Origin: an uncultured Lachnospiraceae bacterium
Lineage (GTDB): Bacteria > Bacillota > Clostridia > Lachnospirales > Lachnospiraceae
Reading direction: 5' to 3'
Assembly: GCA_910588215.1 (NCBI GenBank)
Contig: CAJUQJ010000017.1
Coordinates: 1-64,000 of the forward strand
DNA: 64,000 nt
The number at the start of each line of letters is the position of its first letter. The first letter of the stretch is position 1. The notes under the pieces are model-generated. The model saw only the letters and a list, made by a program, of their open reading frames with translations. It made no database searches and was not told the origin of the DNA. The translations under genes were made by a program, and so were the position numbers. Positions 26,691 through 34,095 of this stretch are shown here, in pieces.

Positions 26691-27737
26691 ATGATATGTA
26701 CGAAATGCGGCGCACGCTTGATGGAGACCGATCAATTTTGCCCGAAATGCGGCGCCAAAGTAGTCAAAGCAATAAAGGAGAAGAGATGTACGGAATGCGG
26801 TGAGATTTTGCGTGACGGTGTGAAGTTTTGCCCCGGATGCGGCCGGGCGGTTGGCGGTAAGAGCAGCAGACCGGTGGTATCGGATGAGACATTGGATATT
26901 CCCATCGAGGCGATCGAGAGAAATATCCTCACGGAAACGGCGGCGGAGATCAAGAAGGAGCGCAGAACGGAATCCGGGTCCAGGAAACAGGCATCGGTGA
27001 AGGAGGCGCCTGCAAGGCGTACCACATCGGGAAATCCGAAAGAGAGAGGAAGAGCGGCCACGGGTGAAGTAGCCGGAGGTACACAGACAAGAAGAGCGGC
27101 AGACGCTGTCCCGGTAAGGAAATCGGCTGGGACGGGCAGTGATTTCGAAGAGATAAGGCCGAAGAAAAGGTCTTTTGTACCGGCGCCTCCTCCGCGTAAG
27201 AAGCAGCCTGTCTACCGAGAGGAAGAGTGGGAAGAGGATGACTGGGACGAAGAGGAAGATTGGGACGACGACGATTGGGATGATGAAGAAGACGGTGAAG
27301 GGATTGACGTGATCACGATCATGACGGTAGTGGTCGGCTGTGTTCTTTTGATCGTTGTAGCTTTTCTCGGCTACCAGCTGTTACGGCAGTATCTGCCCAA
27401 GAATTATGACAGAGCGGCGGAGGAACAGGAAGAACAGCAGCAGGAACAGGAACAGCAGGAAGGGCAGGAGAGTCAGGAGACACTCGACCAGGAAGAAGAG
27501 ACGAGTGACAGCCGGGAACAGGCCGGGGTATCCGGTGGAATATCCGAACTTATGATCGTATCTAATGTGAATGTGCGTGACCAGCCGAGTACTACCGACA
27601 CCAATGTCCTGAAGGTAGCGAAGGCGGGAGAGACTTACGTCTGTAACGGCTATACAGAAGACGGTGCATGGTATGAGATCGTTCTCGAAGACGGAACGGT
27701 CGGGTATGTGTTCCATGAGTATATTTCCGTTGAGTAG
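26691..27737 (+). CDS. Membrane protein with two zinc ribbons and a C-terminal SH3 domain
   Basis: Domain order over 348 residues: two zinc ribbons (ICTKCGARL...FCPKCGAKV and RCTECGEIL...FCPGCGRAV, residues 2-50), a basic/Pro-rich linker, a very acidic stretch of W-D-E repeats near 180-200, one membrane span (VITIMTVVVGCVLLIVVAFLGYQLL), an outside Glu/Gln-rich spacer, and a bacterial SH3 domain beginning MIVSNVNVRDQPSTTD. The SH3 part probably contacts cell wall and the zinc ribbons face the cytoplasm, so it could link envelope state to a cytosolic partner. Start ATG 26691 follows GAGGTGAG by six bases. Function is not known. Confidence 0.8.
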   Translation: MICTKCGARLMETDQFCPKCGAKVVKAIKEKRCTECGEILRDGVKFCPGCGRAVGGKSSRPVVSDETLDIPIEAIERNILTETAAEIKKERRTESGSRKQASVKEAPARRTTSGNPKERGRAATGEVAGGTQTRRAADAVPVRKSAGTGSDFEEIRPKKRSFVPAPPPRKKQPVYREEEWEEDDWDEEEDWDDDDWDDEEDGEGIDVITIMTVVVGCVLLIVVAFLGYQLLRQYLPKNYDRAAEEQEEQQQEQEQQEGQESQETLDQEEETSDSREQAGVSGGISELMIVSNVNVRDQPSTTDTNVLKVAKAGETYVCNGYTEDGAWYEIVLEDGTVGYVFHEYISVE

Positions 27738-27831
27738 AGAGGACAAACGTTACCATAAGAGGGATTAGGCTGTAAATAGCAATTTCGGAACCGAAGGGAT
27801 AAAGAGACTTAAAGATTGAACTGTTATGAAT

Positions 27832-27886
27832 AGGAACCTTTTTACGGGCATATGCATTTAATAATAAAAAGCCCGGAGAGGTTCCT
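27832..27886 (+). promoter_or_regulatory. Nested hairpin covering the ylmC ribosome binding site
   Basis: AGGAACCT (27832-27839) pairs with AGGTTCCT (27879-27886) and CGGGC (27845-27849) with GCCCG (27871-27875). The GGAGAGG Shine-Dalgarno (27875-27881) is inside the right arm and the ATG follows directly at 27887. The leader should fold so as to block initiation until it is opened. Confidence 0.6.
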
Positions 27887-28120
27887 ATGTTATTTTCGGA
27901 ATTAAAGAAAAAAGAAGTGATCAATCTGAAAAACTGTCAGAAATTAGGCAGAGTGAGTGATTTTGAGTTTGATGAATGTACCGGACAGATTTTTAAACTG
28001 ATTATTCCGGGAGAGAATAAATGGTGTGGTCTGTTTGGAAGCGATTCAAATTATGTTATCTGCTATAAAGATATTAAGCAGATTGGACCGGATATCATTA
28101 TTGTGGATATTTGTGTATAG
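27887..28120 (+). CDS. ylmC: YlmC/YmxH family PRC-barrel protein
   Basis: A 77-residue PRC-barrel protein of the YlmC/YmxH group common in spore formers: LFSELKKKEVINLKNCQKLG, then VSDFEFDECTGQIFKLIIPG and IKQIGPDIIIVDI. Members are often near ftsZ, sigE or sporulation genes; the molecular role is unclear. It begins directly after a hairpin that contains its ribosome binding site. The family call is secure; the gene name is by similarity. Confidence 0.88.
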   Translation: MLFSELKKKEVINLKNCQKLGRVSDFEFDECTGQIFKLIIPGENKWCGLFGSDSNYVICYKDIKQIGPDIIIVDICV

Positions 28121-28148
28121 ATTTATGTATAGATTTCTTTGAAAATAG

Positions 28149-28177
28149 TTGACATAATTAATGTATTCACCTATAAT
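28149..28177 (+). promoter_or_regulatory. Consensus sigma-A promoter for nrdR
   Basis: A perfect TTGACA (28149-28154) and TATAAT (28172-28177) are 17 bases apart. The nrdR start is about 90 bases downstream. It is the best promoter match I saw in the window. Confidence 0.85.
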
Positions 28178-28267
28178 AACAGTAGTTTGTTATAGTCAGA
28201 TGTGCTGTTTGGACAGCACTTTGTGATGTGCGATGATCGAATGATTGACATTAAGGAGGACATCCTG

Positions 28268-28720
28268 ATGAAATGCCCATTTTGCGGACATGAGAATACG
28301 AGAGTGATTGACAGCCGGCCGGCGGAGGAGAACAACTCTATCCGCAGACGGCGTGTTTGTGACGAGTGTGACAAGCGTTTTACCACCTATGAGAAGGTGG
28401 AGACGATTCCGCTCATCATCATTAAGAAGGATGATAACAGGGAGACTTATGACAGATCCAAGATCGAGGCAGGTGTATTACGCGCCTGTCATAAGCGGCC
28501 GATCAGTGCCAACCGGATCAACCAATTGGTAGATGAGGTAGAGACGGAGATCTTCAATATGGAGGAGAAAGAGATACCCAGCCAGGTGGTAGGGGAGATC
28601 GTTATGAACAAGTTGAAGGATTTAGAGGCGGTGGCCTATGTAAGGTTTGCGTCTGTATACCGTGAATTTAAAGATATCAATACCTTTATGGATGAACTTA
28701 AGAAAGTACTGGAGAATTAG
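28268..28720 (+). CDS. nrdR: Transcriptional repressor NrdR
   Basis: NrdR senses ATP/dATP and represses ribonucleotide reductase genes. The protein is 150 residues: an N-terminal zinc ribbon (MKCPFCGHENTRVIDSR ... CDECDKRFTTYE) followed by an ATP-cone domain (IIKKDDNRETYDRSKIEAGV). I chose ATG 28268, which follows AAGGAGG; an in-frame start at 28202 lacks a ribosome binding site. No nrd operon is in the window, so its targets lie elsewhere. Confidence 0.96.
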   Translation: MKCPFCGHENTRVIDSRPAEENNSIRRRRVCDECDKRFTTYEKVETIPLIIIKKDDNRETYDRSKIEAGVLRACHKRPISANRINQLVDEVETEIFNMEEKEIPSQVVGEIVMNKLKDLEAVAYVRFASVYREFKDINTFMDELKKVLEN

Positions 28721-28781
28721 TGATTAGGATGGCATGGTGCGTTAAGAAGCCGACATGCGGATTAAGATACAGGGAGTTTAT

Positions 28782-29051
28782 ATGAAAGAACAGGAAAAAG
28801 AAATTGTGGCAAGAGCAAGTGTACCGATGACGGTAGCCAATGGTTTCCGATGGTTTTTTATGATCATAGCGCTGTTGATCTTATTGGTTCTCTTTTTTGG
28901 GAATAAGATATGGGAGGAAGCAGAGTGGTATATTGCTTTTTCCGGTAAGGCGTACGCCTTTTTATTATGGGATATTGCGCTTATGCTGTTCAGTAGTATC
29001 GTACGCATCCTGTTTGCGGCGCGGTATAACAGGATCGTTAAGAAGTTGTGA
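28782..29051 (+). CDS. Small two-span membrane protein
   Basis: A protein of 89 residues with two predicted membrane segments (WFFMIIALLILLVLFFG and YAFLLWDIALMLFSSIVRILF) and short charged ends. ATG 28782 has a GGGAG seven bases upstream. I do not recognise a family. It lies between nrdR and yqeG on the same strand and looks like a genuine small gene rather than a shadow reading frame. Confidence 0.55.
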   Translation: MKEQEKEIVARASVPMTVANGFRWFFMIIALLILLVLFFGNKIWEEAEWYIAFSGKAYAFLLWDIALMLFSSIVRILFAARYNRIVKKL

Positions 29052-29143
29052 GTATAGTTTTCGGATCCCCTTGCATAATTGTGAGGGGATTTGTTATGAT
29101 AGGGGAAGAAAATCATGAGCCGTAAAGACGAAAGAAGGGGAAA

Positions 29144-29262
29144 GATTGAAAATTAAAATTTTCAATCGCGAGATTTGTGTCTGCGCGTTGCTTGCCACAA
29201 ACTCGTTTCATGCGACGTCTCAACATAGTTGAGACAAAAGCAGCGCAGAAATGGAGGAAACG
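29144..29262 (+). repeat. Three-hairpin intergenic repeat supplying the yqeG ribosome binding site
   Basis: Three stems in order: GATTGAAAATT/AATTTTCAATC (29144-29167), CGAGATTTGTG/CACAAACTCG (29169-29205), and GTCTCAAC/GTTGAGAC (29217-29235). They are followed by GCGCAGAAATGGAGGAAACG, which is the Shine-Dalgarno of yqeG. The layout matches the element before aroQ (31394-31548). Confidence 0.65.
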
Positions 29263-29781
29263 ATGGCATTTTTGGAACGATTTTATCCGGATCATTATCT
29301 GGACTCTGCTTACGAGATAGATTTCGAGCGATTATATGAGGATGGGTACCGGGGGGTGATCTTTGACATCGATAATACGCTGGTGCCACATGGGGCTCCG
29401 GCGGATCGACGCAGTATCGCGCTTTTCAAGAGATTGCGGGAGATTGGCTATGAGAGTGTGTTGTTGTCCAACAATAAGAAGCCTCGGGTGAAAATGTTTA
29501 GTGACGCAGTGGGTTCTCATTATATCTATAAAGCAGGAAAGCCGTCTCCAAGGAACTACAGGGAAGCCATGAGACTCATGCATACCGGCCCGGAGACGAC
29601 GATGTTTGTAGGAGATCAGCTTTTTACGGATGTATGGGGAGCGAAGAAGGCAGGAATCAAGACCTGGCTGGTGAAGCCGATCCATCCGAAGGAGGAGATA
29701 CAGATCGTATTGAAACGGAGGCTGGAATGGATCGTACTGTTCTTCTACAGACGTTCAAAGGGGCGGTATAGTGATCTTTGA
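29263..29781 (+). CDS. yqeG: YqeG family HAD-IIIA phosphatase
   Basis: A HAD-superfamily phosphatase of 172 residues with FDIDNTLVPHG (nucleophile Asp pair, residues about 36-46), the LLSNN motif and FVGDQLFTDVWGAKKAG near 110. YqeG-like proteins are close to phosphatidylglycerophosphate phosphatases and are often linked to aroE in Firmicutes, as here. ATG 29263 is preferred because GGAGG (29253-29257) precedes it. The actual substrate is not evident from the sequence. Confidence 0.88.
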   Translation: MAFLERFYPDHYLDSAYEIDFERLYEDGYRGVIFDIDNTLVPHGAPADRRSIALFKRLREIGYESVLLSNNKKPRVKMFSDAVGSHYIYKAGKPSPRNYREAMRLMHTGPETTMFVGDQLFTDVWGAKKAGIKTWLVKPIHPKEEIQIVLKRRLEWIVLFFYRRSKGRYSDL

Positions 29782-29827
29782 AGTGCTGTTTGGATCGGAG
29801 CATGATACCTGAGTCCTGGTCTATATG

Positions 29828-29925
29828 GGAGTTCGTGTTGAAGCGTTCCGAACTCCTTGCGCGCAGAGCAGAATTTGAGATGCTGGCTGCGTTCTTTGAG
29901 AAAACGCTTTGGAATCGAGGAAAGT
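29828..29925 (+). repeat. Degenerate copy of the intergenic hairpin repeat before aroE
   Basis: GGAGTTCG (29828-29835) pairs with CGAACTCC (29849-29856). It is followed by GCAGAGCAGAATTTGA and, at the right end, CGCTTTGGAATCGAGG, the aroE ribosome binding site. The segment is clearly similar to that before the ABC permease (39909-39972). Confidence 0.55.
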
Positions 29926-30795
29926 ATGGAAATAAACGGAAGAACAAGCGTCTGTGGTCTGATTGGTCATCCTGTGGAGCATACATTGTCTCCTGTCATA
30001 CATAATACACTGGCAAGTCTGCTGGGGCATGATCTGGTATATGTACCGTTTCCAGTGGAACCTGGCAGGGTAGCAGATGCGATCAAGGGAGCGGATGCGC
30101 TGCAGGTTTTGGGGCTGAATGTGACGGTGCCATATAAGAGTGCGGTGCTGGATTTACTGGCAGAGATCGATACATTGGCCGGAAATATCGGTGCAGTGAA
30201 TACGCTGGTCAGGACAAAGTCCGGCTACAAGGGATACAATACCGATATGGAAGGGCTGTACCGAGCCATGCAGATTGAAGGAATTAAGATTGAGAAGGAA
30301 CGGATCATCCTTCTGGGAGCAGGCGGTGCGGCAAGGGCAGTGGCGCATTTATGTGCACTGAAGGGAGCGGATACAGTATATATGTTAAACCGGACTCTGG
30401 ACAAGGCAGAGCAGGTGGCGGAGGAAGTAAACGGTGTGGCAGGAAGGCAAGTAGTGTGCCCGATGCTGCTGCAAGAATATACCAGGATCCCGGACGGACA
30501 GTATCTGGCAGTGCAGGGGACTTCAGTAGGCCTGGCGCCTCATGACGACAGAGTAGTCATTTCCGATCCGGCCTTTTATGAAAAGATCCACACGGGCTTT
30601 GACTTGATCTATAACCCTTGGGAAACCAGATTTATGCAGCTTGTGACAGCGCACGGCGGTAGAGCGTATAACGGGCTGAAGATGCTTCTGTATCAAGGGA
30701 TCATCGCCTATGAACTGTGGAATGATGTGCAGGTAAAAGAGCAGGATGCACAGATCATCTATGAGAGATTAGAGACACAATTCAGAAAGAGCTGA
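29926..30795 (+). CDS. aroE: Shikimate dehydrogenase
   Basis: AroE reduces 3-dehydroshikimate with NADPH. The protein is 289 residues: GLIGHPVEHTLSPVIHNT at the N-terminus, LGLNVTVPYK (catalytic Lys) near residue 65, AVNTLV, the NADP-binding LLGAGGAARAVAH, and the C-terminal NGLKMLLYQG. ATG 29926 follows GAGGAAAG; the longer reading frame from 29857 runs through repeat sequence and is unlikely. It is the first of three clustered shikimate genes. Confidence 0.95.
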   Translation: MEINGRTSVCGLIGHPVEHTLSPVIHNTLASLLGHDLVYVPFPVEPGRVADAIKGADALQVLGLNVTVPYKSAVLDLLAEIDTLAGNIGAVNTLVRTKSGYKGYNTDMEGLYRAMQIEGIKIEKERIILLGAGGAARAVAHLCALKGADTVYMLNRTLDKAEQVAEEVNGVAGRQVVCPMLLQEYTRIPDGQYLAVQGTSVGLAPHDDRVVISDPAFYEKIHTGFDLIYNPWETRFMQLVTAHGGRAYNGLKMLLYQGIIAYELWNDVQVKEQDAQIIYERLETQFRKS

Positions 30796-30847
30796 ACGCT
30801 GATGAGAAATCAGGCAAGACAACAGATAAAGGAGCTTTATATTACGG

Positions 30848-31378
30848 ATGGGAAATGTGATATTGATCGGTTTCATGGGCTGCGGAAAGACGACGGTCGG
30901 GCTCAGGCTGTCTTACCGGCTGAGGAAACCGGTCACGGACACGGATAAAGAAATCGAGAGAGAGGAAAAGCGTTCTATAGCAGATATTTTTGCTTCGGAT
31001 GGTGAAGAATATTTCAGAAGAAAAGAAACGGAATGTCTGCGTAAACTGATAAAGAGTGTGCGAAATCACATCGTATCAGTGGGAGGCGGGCTTCCGATGA
31101 GAGAAGTGAACCGAGAACTGCTGCATGAGTTGGGGCAGGTATTTTATTTGCGGGCCAAAGCGGAGACGATCTATGAGAGATTGCAGGGGGATACAACAAG
31201 GCCGCTTTTACAGTGCAGCGACCCACAGGAGAAGATAAGGGTTTTGATGGAGCAGCGGGATCAACATTACAAAGATGCTGCAGATGTGATCATTCAGGTG
31301 GATGGTAAAAGCTTTGAGCAGATTTTGAATGAGATAGAGGCACTGCACCATAACAGAACGATAGGAAGAACAAACTGA
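30848..31378 (+). CDS. aroK: Shikimate kinase
   Basis: A shikimate kinase of 176 residues: P-loop GFMGCGKTTVG (residues 8-18), DTDKEIE, the GEEYFRRKE shikimate-binding arginine segment, and VSVGGGLPM near residue 78. It phosphorylates shikimate at the 3-OH. It lies between aroE and aroQ on the same strand. Confidence 0.95.
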   Translation: MGNVILIGFMGCGKTTVGLRLSYRLRKPVTDTDKEIEREEKRSIADIFASDGEEYFRRKETECLRKLIKSVRNHIVSVGGGLPMREVNRELLHELGQVFYLRAKAETIYERLQGDTTRPLLQCSDPQEKIRVLMEQRDQHYKDAADVIIQVDGKSFEQILNEIEALHHNRTIGRTN

Positions 31379-31393
31379 ACAAATTCCGCATAA

Positions 31394-31548
31394 CGCTTCG
31401 GAATGGAGGTAAGGTTGAAAAATCACACTGATGTGCTGATTTTTCAACTGCGAGTTTTTGCCGGATCCACAAACTCGAGATCGCAGAGCCAAAGTTGAAA
31501 TTTGGCTCGCGGCCTTCGCAAAAGAACTGCTTCGGCATGGAGGTAAAG
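31394..31548 (+). repeat. Multi-hairpin intergenic repeat before aroQ, flanked by duplicated SD sequence
   Basis: Stems in order: GTTGAAAAATCA (31414-31425)/TGATTTTTCAAC (31437-31448); CGAGTTTTTG/CACAAACTCG (31451-31477); GAGCCAAA/TTTGGCTC (31486-31508). The block is bracketed by near-identical CTTCGGAATGGAGGTAAG (from 31396) and CTTCGGCATGGAGGTAAAG (from 31530). The latter serves aroQ. The bracketing repeat looks like a duplicated target. Confidence 0.7.
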
Positions 31549-31983
31549 ATGAAAATATTAGTGATCAACGGGCCGAATATCAATTTTCTTGGAATCAGGG
31601 AAAAGGGTGTTTATGGGACGAGAAATTATGACGATCTTTTGCACATGATCGCAGAGAAGGGACAGAGCGAGAACTGTACGATCGAGGTGTTTCAGAGTAA
31701 TCACGAAGGGGCGATCATTGACCGGATCCAGGATTCTTATTTCGACGGTACGGAAGGGATCGTGATCAATCCCGGGGCGTATACACATTACAGCTATGCG
31801 ATCCGGGATGCACTGGCCAGCATCACGGTACCTAAAGTAGAGATTCATATTTCTAATATCATGGAGCGGGAGGAGTTCCGGAGAGTTTCGGTTACGGCTC
31901 CGGCATGTGACAGGCAGATCTACGGAAAAGGGCTGGATGGATATTTGATGGCTATAGATCATATATTAGCGCTACATCCATAA
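31549..31983 (+). CDS. aroQ: 3-dehydroquinate dehydratase, type II
   Basis: A type II dehydroquinase of 144 residues, dehydrating 3-dehydroquinate to 3-dehydroshikimate. It has the opening ILVINGPNINFLGIREKGVYG with the catalytic Tyr region, QSNHEGAIID, INPGAYTHYS and the VEIHISNIMEREEFR segment with the catalytic His. ATG 31549 is set by GGAGG directly upstream; a longer frame from 31495 would translate the hairpin repeat. Confidence 0.95.
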   Translation: MKILVINGPNINFLGIREKGVYGTRNYDDLLHMIAEKGQSENCTIEVFQSNHEGAIIDRIQDSYFDGTEGIVINPGAYTHYSYAIRDALASITVPKVEIHISNIMEREEFRRVSVTAPACDRQIYGKGLDGYLMAIDHILALHP

Positions 31984-32011
31984 AAGTTTTTGTCTTTTTT
32001 TGGGAAAGAGG

Positions 32012-32040
32012 TTGAAAAATAAGACTTTATAGTATAAACT
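32012..32040 (+). promoter_or_regulatory. Probable promoter of efp
   Basis: TTGAAA (32012-32017) and TAAACT (32035-32040) are 17 bases apart; an overlapping TATAAA at 32033 gives 15. The efp start is 42 bases downstream of the -10. Confidence 0.5.
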
Positions 32041-32081
32041 AAGTAAGAATTATATTTGTGAAAAATTAGGAGGATTGTTTT

Positions 32082-32639
32082 ATGATATCAGCAGGTGATT
32101 TCAGAAATGGCATTACCATCGAATTTGAAGGCAATGTTTATCAGATAATTGAATTCCAGCACGTAAAGCCTGGTAAAGGAGCAGCTTTTGTCAGAACAAA
32201 GTTGAAGAATATCATCAACGGAGGTGTGGTGGAGAAGACGTTCAGACCGACTGAGAAATGTCCGCAGGCACGGATTGACAGAAAAGATATGCAGTATTTA
32301 TATTCCGATGGTGATCTGTTTAATTTCATGGATACAGAGACCTATGATCAGATCGCTTTGAATGTGGAGACAGTAGGGGATGCACTTAAGTTCGTGAAAG
32401 AGAACGAGATGGTGAAGATCTGTTCTTATAACGGTAGTGTGTTTGCGATTGAGCCGCCTCTTTTTGTGGAATTGGAAATCACGGATACTGAGCCAGGTTT
32501 TAAGGGCGATACGGCAACAGGTGCTACGAAGCCAGCTATCGTTGAGACAGGTGCGAAGGTCATGGTTCCTTTGTTTGTAAGCCAGGGAGAAGTGATCAAG
32601 ATTGATACCAGAACAGGGGAGTATCTGTCCAGAGTATAA
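32082..32639 (+). CDS. efp: Elongation factor P
   Basis: EF-P of 185 residues relieves ribosome stalling at polyproline. It has ISAGDFRNGITIEFEGNVYQI, the loop PGKGAAF with the Lys at position 32 that is the usual modification site, KTFRPTEKCPQA, and the C-terminal signature VPLFVSQGEVIKIDTRTGEYLSRV. AGGAGG precedes the start. A terminator follows. Confidence 0.98.
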   Translation: MISAGDFRNGITIEFEGNVYQIIEFQHVKPGKGAAFVRTKLKNIINGGVVEKTFRPTEKCPQARIDRKDMQYLYSDGDLFNFMDTETYDQIALNVETVGDALKFVKENEMVKICSYNGSVFAIEPPLFVELEITDTEPGFKGDTATGATKPAIVETGAKVMVPLFVSQGEVIKIDTRTGEYLSRV

Positions 32640-32670
32640 TTTTTCTGTATATTTTGATCAGGATGCCTAT

Positions 32671-32706
32671 AAGACAATAGCTGTGTGCGCGGCTGTTGTC
32701 TTTTTT
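32671..32706 (+). terminator. Intrinsic terminator after efp
   Basis: AAGACAA.AGC pairs with GGCTGTTGTCTT across a nine-base loop, followed by TTTT. It ends just before the DUF5688 gene. Confidence 0.85.
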
Positions 32707-32767
32707 GTCATATTGGAAATTTTTACAAATTTACTTTACACCCGGAGAGAATGGGAAAAGAGGAAAA

Positions 32768-33649
32768 ATGAATTTTAAGGAATTTACGGAAAAGATTGTC
32801 TTGTTAGTGAGAGAAAGACTGGGAGACACTTACAAGGTCACACTGACAAAAGTTCTTAAGAATAATGATATCCGTCTGACTGGGATTGTCATCATGAAGG
32901 AATCCGACAGTATGTCTCCGACTATCTATTTGGAGGAATCGTATCAACGATATCAGGATGGCGTTTCCATTCAGAAGATTGTGGAAGGGATCATGGTATT
33001 ATATAAAGCACATGCCCGTAATCTAAAGTTGGATATGGACTTTTTCAGGGATTTTTCTTTGGTGGAAAACAGGATCTGTCATAAGATCATCAATTATGAA
33101 AAGAATCAGGAATTGCTTCAGGATATTCCCTGGTTCAGGTGGCATGATCTTGCGGTCACATTCTATTATGCGATGGAGGAAGCGGCATTTGGAAGAGCGT
33201 CCGTTATGATCCATAACAATCATTTGGATATGTGGGGACAGTCTGCGGAGGAGATCTATCGTATCGCGAGACGGAATATGAGATTCAGGATGCCAGATGT
33301 TCTGCTGCCTATGAATAAGGTGTTGGAGGAGATGCTGGGGACGAAAGTGAACAAAAGGGAGATGTCTTTATATGTTCTGACGAACAGGGATAAGCTTTTC
33401 GGCGCCTCGGCGATGCTCTACTCGGAAAAAATGAAACTATTGGCGGAGAATCTGCATACGGATCTGCTGATTCTGCCGAGCTCCGTTCACGAAGTACTCC
33501 TTCTGCCGGATGATCATAAGCAGGAATATGATCACTATAGAAAGATGGTGCAGGAAGTGAATACGACACAGGTGGATCCGGAAGAGATCCTGTCATTCGG
33601 CTTGTATCGTTATGACAGAGAGAAAGCAGAGATTCAGGAGATTCTGTAA
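32768..33649 (+). CDS. DUF5688 family protein
   Basis: A 293-residue cytosolic protein resembling DUF5688, a family seen mostly in Lachnospiraceae and relatives. The N-terminus reads NFKEFTEKIVLLVRERLG, followed by NNDIRLTGIVIMKESDSMSPTIYLEE. A C-terminal segment, SSVHEVLLLPDD, is also typical. Function is unknown; members are often found in strings of paralogues, but here it is single. ATG 32768 follows GAGGAAAA. Confidence 0.75.
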   Translation: MNFKEFTEKIVLLVRERLGDTYKVTLTKVLKNNDIRLTGIVIMKESDSMSPTIYLEESYQRYQDGVSIQKIVEGIMVLYKAHARNLKLDMDFFRDFSLVENRICHKIINYEKNQELLQDIPWFRWHDLAVTFYYAMEEAAFGRASVMIHNNHLDMWGQSAEEIYRIARRNMRFRMPDVLLPMNKVLEEMLGTKVNKREMSLYVLTNRDKLFGASAMLYSEKMKLLAENLHTDLLILPSSVHEVLLLPDDHKQEYDHYRKMVQEVNTTQVDPEEILSFGLYRYDREKAEIQEIL

Positions 33650-33713
33650 CGCCAAGTGCCCAATTTTTTAAAAAGTTTTAGAAAAGGTATTGTCATAGGG
33701 CTCAAAATGTGCA

Positions 33714-33794
33714 GCCGCTCTCGCTACTGATCGAATTTAAAAGGCAGCGGGAGCGGCCCTTGGATTAGGACATATTAACATTCTTTATCCAAGG
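33714..33794 (+). promoter_or_regulatory. Two leader hairpins upstream of the micro-ORF
   Basis: A 12-bp stem GCCGCTCTCGCT/AGCGGGAGCGGC (33714-33757, one G-T wobble) is followed directly by CCTTGGAT (33758-33765) pairing with ATCCAAGG (33787-33794). The second stem covers the first half of the AAGGAGG Shine-Dalgarno (33791-33797). This could be a structured regulatory leader. Confidence 0.5.
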
Positions 33795-33807
33795 AGGTAC
33801 ATACCAT

Positions 33808-33870
33808 ATGCCGCACAACAAAATTAAAAATGCCTTTTTATCTGCTGTAAACTCCGTTATTGCAAACTGA
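33808..33870 (+). CDS. 20-residue micro-ORF with strong ribosome binding site
   Basis: Ten bases after AAGGAGG an ATG opens a reading frame for a 20-residue peptide beginning MPHNKIKNAF and ending AVNSVIAN. It has an amphipathic look with no cysteine or signal peptide. It is flanked upstream by two hairpins and downstream by an AT-rich hairpin with a T-run, so it appears to be a self-contained transcription unit. I do not recognise it. It could be a small regulatory peptide, or the SD may belong to a dual-function small RNA. Confidence 0.45.
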   Translation: MPHNKIKNAFLSAVNSVIAN

Positions 33871-33887
33871 CATTGTCCGTAAATAGT

Positions 33888-33915
33888 AACAAATTTTTTC
33901 TACAATTTGTTTTAT
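33888..33915 (+). terminator. AT-rich terminator after the micro-ORF
   Basis: AACAAATT (33888-33895) pairs with AATTTGTT (33904-33911), followed by TT. It ends 17 bases after the micro-ORF stop begins the gap. Confidence 0.5.
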
Positions 33916-33919
33916 GTAC

Positions 33920-33948
33920 TGGACAAAGGAGTCGGCTTGTGGTATGAT
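33920..33948 (+). promoter_or_regulatory. Probable promoter for tRNA-Arg and the SH3 gene
   Basis: TGGACA (33920-33925) and TATGAT (33943-33948) are 17 bases apart, 42 bases before the tRNA. Confidence 0.6.
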
Positions 33949-33990
33949 AAGCAAGATGTAACAAAATCGTAACATTTCATACGATAGCTG

Positions 33991-34062
33991 GCACCCGTAG
34001 TCTAATGGATAAAACGTAGGCCTCCGACGCCTTTGATGCAGGTTCGAGTCCTGTCGGGTGCA
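33991..34062 (+). tRNA. tRNA-Arg (anticodon CCG)
   Basis: The acceptor stem GCACCCG pairs with CGGGTGC (34055-34061), with A as discriminator. The D-arm is GTCTAATGGATAAAAC. The anticodon loop CTCCGAC (34022-34028) has CCG at 34024-34026, reading CGG codons. The T-loop is TTCGAGT. The anticodon stem has one T-T mismatch at its outer pair. CCA is not encoded. Confidence 0.93.
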
Positions 34063-34095
34063 TTATATTGACACTCTTAAGAAAGGTTGTTTTAC

